Below the pieces are notes generated by a model that was given only the letters and a program-made list of their open reading frames with translations, searched no databases and had not been told where the DNA came from. A program made the translations under genes and the position numbers. From Zantedeschia hybrid cultivar (Eukaryota; Streptophyta; Magnoliopsida; Alismatales; Araceae): DNA of 64,000 bases. Of this stretch, positions 59,087 through 64,000 are shown one piece after another. Position 1 is the stretch's first letter; each line of letters begins with the position of its first letter. The stretch lies in NCBI GenBank assembly GCA_030544215.1, contig JARZZO010000013.1, positions 40,187,196-40,251,195 of the forward strand, read 5' to 3'.

Positions 59087-59363
59087 AAGTAATATTTATT
59101 GTAGCTCGCAACTGTTTGAATCGAATGGAATTGTAGGTACGCAACCACTTCTGTTAAAAAAATTTAATTATTCGATCAAAGATTTGATTGTATAGATGTC
59201 AAGTTGAGGGTCTCCCCTAGTTCAGCAAATTTTAAAAGAACTAAAAAAAAATGTATGACTCAATGCCGCCACCTAATCTAAAAATACAGATGACAGCACT
59301 AGCACGATGCCATCTACGTAGACTGCATTAATTGTACAAACGAGATTGCAGTAAGTATTACTC
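59087..59363. mobile_element. Mutator-type MITE, 277 bp, perfect 9-bp target duplication
   Basis: It begins AAGTAATATTTATTGTAGC and ends GATTGCAGTAAGTATTACTC. ATGAAATAA lies immediately outside both ends (59078-59086 and 59364-59372). This copy defines the boundaries of the AGTAATACTTGCTGCA family elsewhere in the window. Confidence 0.8.
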
Positions 59364-59574
59364 ATGAAATAATGATTTATGACATTTGTTAGACCTTTTT
59401 AGATTAATTTATTGGGTCTAAAGTCAGGGTATATGCCCCTATCATGAGGCGTAAAGTTAGAAAAATCTGAGTCTGCTCGGGTGCATAACTCTGGAGGTAC
59501 ATTTGTCGGGCTTATAAATAATATTTTATAGGTGCCATAGAAGATTCATGTCCTATGTTGGAAGTAGGGATGTA

Positions 59575-59969
59575 TATTGGACCAGTTGGGTTAGGTCATG
59601 TGATATTTTGGATCTTAATTCAAATTTAAAATGGTCCAGTCTAATTTTAGCTTAGTCTAAATTTAGTTCAAATTTAATTCAAATTTAACTTAAATTTAGT
59701 CTCAATTCAAGAGTGAGTGAGTTAGGTTGGATTGGATTGAGTTCGCCCTATTTATAAATAGTTTGTTAGAAGTATTTTACTTTTTATATGAATTATTATA
59801 AACATCAATAGATTAAACTAGGTCAACCTATTTTCAGTCCAACCTAGTCCAGTTTTAACTAATGTCAACCTAAATTTAGTCCAACCCAACTTATATAATT
59901 TAGGCCTACTCAATTTCCTTTAAGACTAAGTTGGATTGGACCACGGGCTGCGTCCTATTGACACTCCTA
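59575..59969. mobile_element. hAT-like MITE, 395 bp, same family as C4H intron element
   Basis: It begins TAGGGATGTATATTGG and ends TATTGACACTCCTA. The flanks GTTGGAAG (59567-59574) and ATTAGAAG (59970-59977) match at 6 of 8. It is the reverse complement of 31930-32339 along its length. Confidence 0.75.
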
Positions 59970-60978
59970 ATTAGAAGTATCTACTTTTAGAACTTTCAAA
60001 ATGTGTCAAGGCCTGTTCATTACAGGACTAGGGATAATTGTTCTCCCACTAAGGGTGCGTTTGTAAATCAGAATGACATTTAGTAAATTGGCACAGTCTG
60101 GTCATAGAGCCCACTTTTTGGTGACAGCTATACATATCTCTTTTTTTTTTTCTATCTATATCTTTCTTCTCTCGTAATCTTTCTTTCTTAAAAGCTGAGA
60201 CAAGATTTAGCTCGTTTGAAAATGCTCAGGTGTTGGATATAACGTCCTAAATGCAGTTCCAAATGCGCCCTAATGGTTGGTTCTATTGTCAATATATTAC
60301 ATAAATTTGCCAACAGATTTCTAAGAACTGGGGTCTAAAATCAAGTTCAATCTTCTAGAATATTAAAAGTTAAGATAAATAGATTTTTACTTGACGCGTT
60401 TGCCTTTCGACATCAAATAAATAAGAAGTAGACTTAAGACCTGACCTATTTTCCTGTCAAATCTTTTGGGTCTGATCCACATCTGGGTAATACTCATTTT
60501 GGGTTTGGGTGTGGGTCTTTCTAAACCCAGATCATTGACACAGCCCTACCTGCTTCCAATGGTGGTTATTAAATGGTTGGGCACAATGCACCATTGAAGG
60601 GGAATGGCACACTTGAGGGCAGTGTGGTCAATCTGTAGATCTGTCTTCAGGAGCAATATTGGTGAACGAAAAGATGGGACAAGATCCTTATGGGGTGTGC
60701 AGTTTTTATCTAGATAAGGTTAATTTGGTGTCATATTTAACCATCAGATGCGAATTTTTTGGGCTAACAAAGTGAGGATATCCTTTAATTGGCTTGAAGC
60801 TGCTAGGGTTTAGGATATCATTTCTCAAGCAGGACAAATTTTCCGATTTATGTTTTTTCTTACAGTAGATATTCTTCCGTTCAACCAAAGAAACTTGCAT
60901 AACAAAGAGTTTTACAGCTCCACATGTGCCAAACAATAACCCCCAATAAGGACCGTACATAGCCATGTCCCCAAGGGA

Positions 60979-61310
60979 GTAATACTTGCTGCGTGTAGTG
61001 AGCACGTTCCATTTTCTTTAATTTTCTTGGCAAAATTTTTAATTTTTTTTTAAATGTCCAGTAAAAAATCCGAGAATACATCTGGAGAGTTTGGGTCGAT
61101 CTCGACCCGATTGTGTATTTAATTTTTTAAAAATCATTAGAAGAGCACCTCGATTTGCTTGCAAAAAAAATTAAAACAAAATATACAATTGAGTCAGAGC
61201 CTACTCGAGCTATCCAGATGTACTCAATTTTTTGATTGGACGTTCTAAAAAAATTAAAAAATTTGTCAAGAAAATAATGAAAAGAAAGGCATATGCTCAT
61301 TGCACGGAGA
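60979..61310. mobile_element. Fold-back (long inverted repeat) element
   Basis: The arm at about 60998-61137 (GTGAGCACGTTCC ... TTTTCTTGGCAAAATTTTTAA ... ACATCTGGAGAGTTTGGGTC) is matched by its reverse complement at about 61170-61300 (ATCCAGATGTACTCAA ... TTTGTCAAGAAAATA ... GGCATATGCTCAT). The spacer is about 30 bases. It is preceded by a GAGTAATACTTGCTGCGTG terminus. Confidence 0.7.
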
Positions 61311-62119
61311 TGCATATGAAAAAGACAAAGGAACTGGTACTGAGCGGCTTAAACCTGTAAAAGAGCTTAACTAGAACTTGCCAAACAAGGCACCAAATGA
61401 AGGAGTCTTCATCTTTGCATAGAAGCCAGCCACTCCTTCAAACAGTGATGGGATTCGATTAACATTTGACTGTTTAAATAGATGAACACGGGCCTCGGCC
61501 TCGAAGAGCACACCCCCTGCTCAAAGTTTGGTGACTGCGCACAAATAACCAAGGTCTTGAAATGTCGAGGAGGAACTCAAACAAACTGTGCGCACTATTG
61601 AGTAAGAACAAGCAATGGATGTCTTTCACAGGATACGACATAACAGCTGTGTAAGCAACTGGACAATTGAGCGAACTGAACGGAGAAAAACACTGAAAGC
61701 AAAGAAGTGGCAACACAGTTCTAAGGGGGCAAGAACTTAACTATACAAGTGGAGCAAATGTAACGAAAATTTTGTGAGAAAAAACTAAGTTGAACACGAG
61801 AAAGGAATAGATTACTAAATCAAATCGAAGAGGACTAAACTTTATCTAGGGACAGAAAAACAAAAATTAAAAAGTCTTAGACTTATTTGACAAAAACTTC
61901 TCAGAAAGAGATGAACCTCTTTCCTAACGAAGGAAAAAGTAGGGGGAGGGGGTTCTCTATAAGAGAGGCACCCCCCAAAAAAGAAGAGGAAAAGAGAAAC
62001 CAAAGGTTAGGTGGGAGCTTGGGATGAAAACGGGTTAGTCTACCCCTTCTCTGATTTATGTGATTTGGCATGAAGGCATGTAAAAGGATATCTGTCTGAC
62101 CCGATAGTGTCTCATTAAG

Positions 62120-62460
62120 TCCTTGTTCTTATCCATTAGAGAATGGTGTATGTTTATCCTTATATTCATGTCTTCGTACATTATCTTTTGAATTATTAAA
62201 AATAGATATAAAAGTTAAATTATTGTTATTTCTAAACATCAATTCATTGTTCTTATCCATTAGAGGATGATGTATGTTTATCCTTATGTCCATGTCTTCA
62301 TATATTTTTTTCTTTTGAATTATTGAAAATAGATATAAAAGTTAAATTATGTTATTTCTAAACATTATTTCCTTGTTCTTATCTAGTAGAAAATGGTTCA
62401 TGTTTATCTTTATGTCCATGTCTTGGTACATTTTTATCTTTTGAATTATTGAAAATAGGC
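62120..62460. repeat. Three tandem repeats of about 123 bp
   Basis: The units start near 62120, 62244 and 62370. Each contains TTGTTCTTATC, TGTTTATCCTTAT, CATGTCTTC and TTTTGAATTATTGAAAATAG. Confidence 0.85.
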
Positions 62461-62811
62461 ATTTGTTGCAAGCAGATAACCAGATTCTCGTCAACAAAGT
62501 ATTATCCGCTTTAGACCATGGGCCTCATAATTTTATCTTTTTAAGAACAAGATCCTTATTGGGAGGAAAGTGATGGGTCTTCTTTATAAGCACATGATTG
62601 TCTTCTAAACAACCAATACGAGATTATTTAGCTCCTATTTTTATACCTTTACATAGTCTCCTGAGAAGGCAAGCGTGTGTATATGACCTGAATTTCCTAC
62701 AGACAACGCTAATGTTGCGGAAGGAACCTAGGCTCTCACCAATAAGGTATTTGTCCACTTTAGGCCATAAGTCTCACGGTTCTGTTCTTTTGAAAAAAAG
62801 GGCCCTTGTTG

Positions 62812-63386
62812 TAGGGTTACAAATGAACCAATATTACGCGATAAGAGTTCGATTCGGCTCGTTTATTAAACAAAATAAATAAATTTAAACAAAAATTTAA
62901 GCTCGGTTCATTAAACGAGTCAAGTTTGAACACAAGCAAACTCGGCTCGAATAAACTCGTGAACAAGCTCGTTTAAGTACTCGTCAAGAGTTTATTTTAA
63001 TACTCATTAAGAACTCGTTTAAGTACTCATTAAGATTTTTTAAGTAATTATTTAGTTATTCTAATCATAAATAATCTTAATTAATAAGATATTCTAATAT
63101 CTTGTAGGGTTTTCTATAAAATAGCTAAGGACACAAGCAACTTGCTGCTCGCCATAGTTTACCTTGATTCTAAATATTTAAAATATTTTTTTTGAATTAT
63201 ATATATCATAGATTTATTGAGCTCGCAAGCTACTCGATATTTGACTCGAGCTCGTTTAATATCTAAATAAACAAAACTTAAACAACCATTATAAAAACTC
63301 TGCTGAAACTCAAACTCGATTAAATTTAGTCGAACCAAGCTTGAACATAATATAACTCGTCTCGGCTTGGCTCGTTTGCAGTCCTA
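62812..63386. mobile_element. hAT-like MITE, 575 bp, perfect 8-bp target duplication
   Basis: It begins TAGGGTTACAAATGAACC and ends GGCTCGTTTGCAGTCCTA. CCTTGTTG lies immediately outside both ends (62804-62811 and 63387-63394). The interior is rich in AAACGAGCTCG/CTCGTTTA words. A nearby paralogous unit at 62500-62600 lacks the insertion. Confidence 0.9.
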
Positions 63387-63499
63387 CCTTGTTGGGAGGA
63401 AGGTGGGAGACCTTCTTTATAAACACATGATTGCATTCTCAACAGCAAATATGGGATTCTTTAACTCCCATTTTTATGTCTCTATAGATATAACAGTTA

Positions 63500-64000
63500 A
63501 ATTAATGTTATTTCTAATGAAAAAAAGGAAGAAAATCTATACTCAAAACATACTTATGTATAATACAGCTCCGGTCAAGTCAAATTGGATAAATTTTATA
63601 TCAAAAGATCCTTAAACTTAAACCTCACCCTTTAGCATTCTCATGTAACTCGTGTCAAGGGATCTTCCCTGAAACTTAACATGTGATATGCATACAAATC
63701 AATTTTATGAACAAGTGAACGAGGAACTATAGGAAAATGATATAATCCACTGCAAGGCTTTTGTCCGTTGGTAATGAATTGTAGTGAAGGCCCTCGGATG
63801 AAGGACTGAAGGTGAATTTAAAAAAAAACAAAAAAATGACGAAAACAAGGCTCTTCGCGCATAGGAGAAACTTTTCACGTGGGTGCACGGATGCCCAGTG
63901 ACCTACAGACGGTGCATTCTTTTATAAATTTTATTCCCTTTCCTCTTACCCAGGCTCACCCCTTCCATAAATTTTGGGCACCGAAGGCAGACTCTTAAAA
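63500..64000. other. Right-edge intergenic DNA
   Basis: No gene or bounded repeat recognised. Confidence 0.4.

Overview
The window is nuclear DNA of a flowering plant, most likely a monocot. It holds spliced genes with GT/AG introns, GC-rich first exons (the P450 and the kinase), AT-rich introns, and many small non-autonomous transposons. Encoded proteins are plant-specific: CYP73A cinnamate 4-hydroxylase, a USP-coiled-coil receptor-like cytoplasmic kinase, AIG2-like, plant GGCT2, an organellar mTERF protein and ribosomal protein P2. The very long, transposon-filled introns and non-grass character suggest a palm-like or other non-grass monocot. That placement is inference.

Layout, left to right. 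Positions 1-4000 hold a LINE remnant, an Au-like SINE and the first coding exon of an mTERF gene read leftward, whose other exons are not visible. Positions 5567-20525 (minus) hold one AIG2-like gene: only 501 coding bases spread over 15 kb. Its introns carry a roughly 2.1-kb array of about 40-bp repeats, a 41-bp triplet, a field of palindromic CACCC/GGGTG motifs, an LTR-retrotransposon remnant and several MITEs. Positions 23600-26260 (minus) hold a complete eight-coding-exon GGCT2 (ChaC-type, glutathione-degrading) gene with a 5'UTR intron, a TATA box and a palindromic ABRE-like pair. Positions 30688-34100 (minus) hold a complete three-exon cinnamate 4-hydroxylase with an extended N-terminus (class II-like). 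It has a TATA box and MYB-type AC elements, a hAT MITE in intron 2, and a probable solo LTR just upstream. Positions 36-45 kb are transposon-rich intergenic DNA. Positions 46771-48193 (plus) hold the gene for 60S acidic ribosomal protein P2. Positions 50542-58663 (minus) hold a ten-coding-exon USP/kinase gene whose N-terminus carries an unusual His-Gly repeat. Positions 59-64 kb are intergenic, with hAT, Mutator-type and fold-back MITEs.

The genes are independent single transcription units, not an operon. Two neighbours, GGCT2 and AIG2-like, share the gamma-glutamylcyclotransferase fold and lie head-to-tail on the same strand, 3 kb apart. GGCT2 acts in glutathione turnover, C4H in phenylpropanoid synthesis, P2 in translation and mTERF in organelle gene expression. 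The kinase is a probable stress or hormone signalling protein. Exon boundaries were derived by hand from splice signals, frame continuity and family similarity. In every multi-exon model the summed exon lengths give an intact reading frame.

No CRISPR array, bacterial gene or clearly novel multi-gene system was found. The most unusual features are the intronic satellite complex in the AIG2-like gene, the His-Gly tract in the kinase, and a set of MITE families whose boundaries can be defined by target-site duplications.
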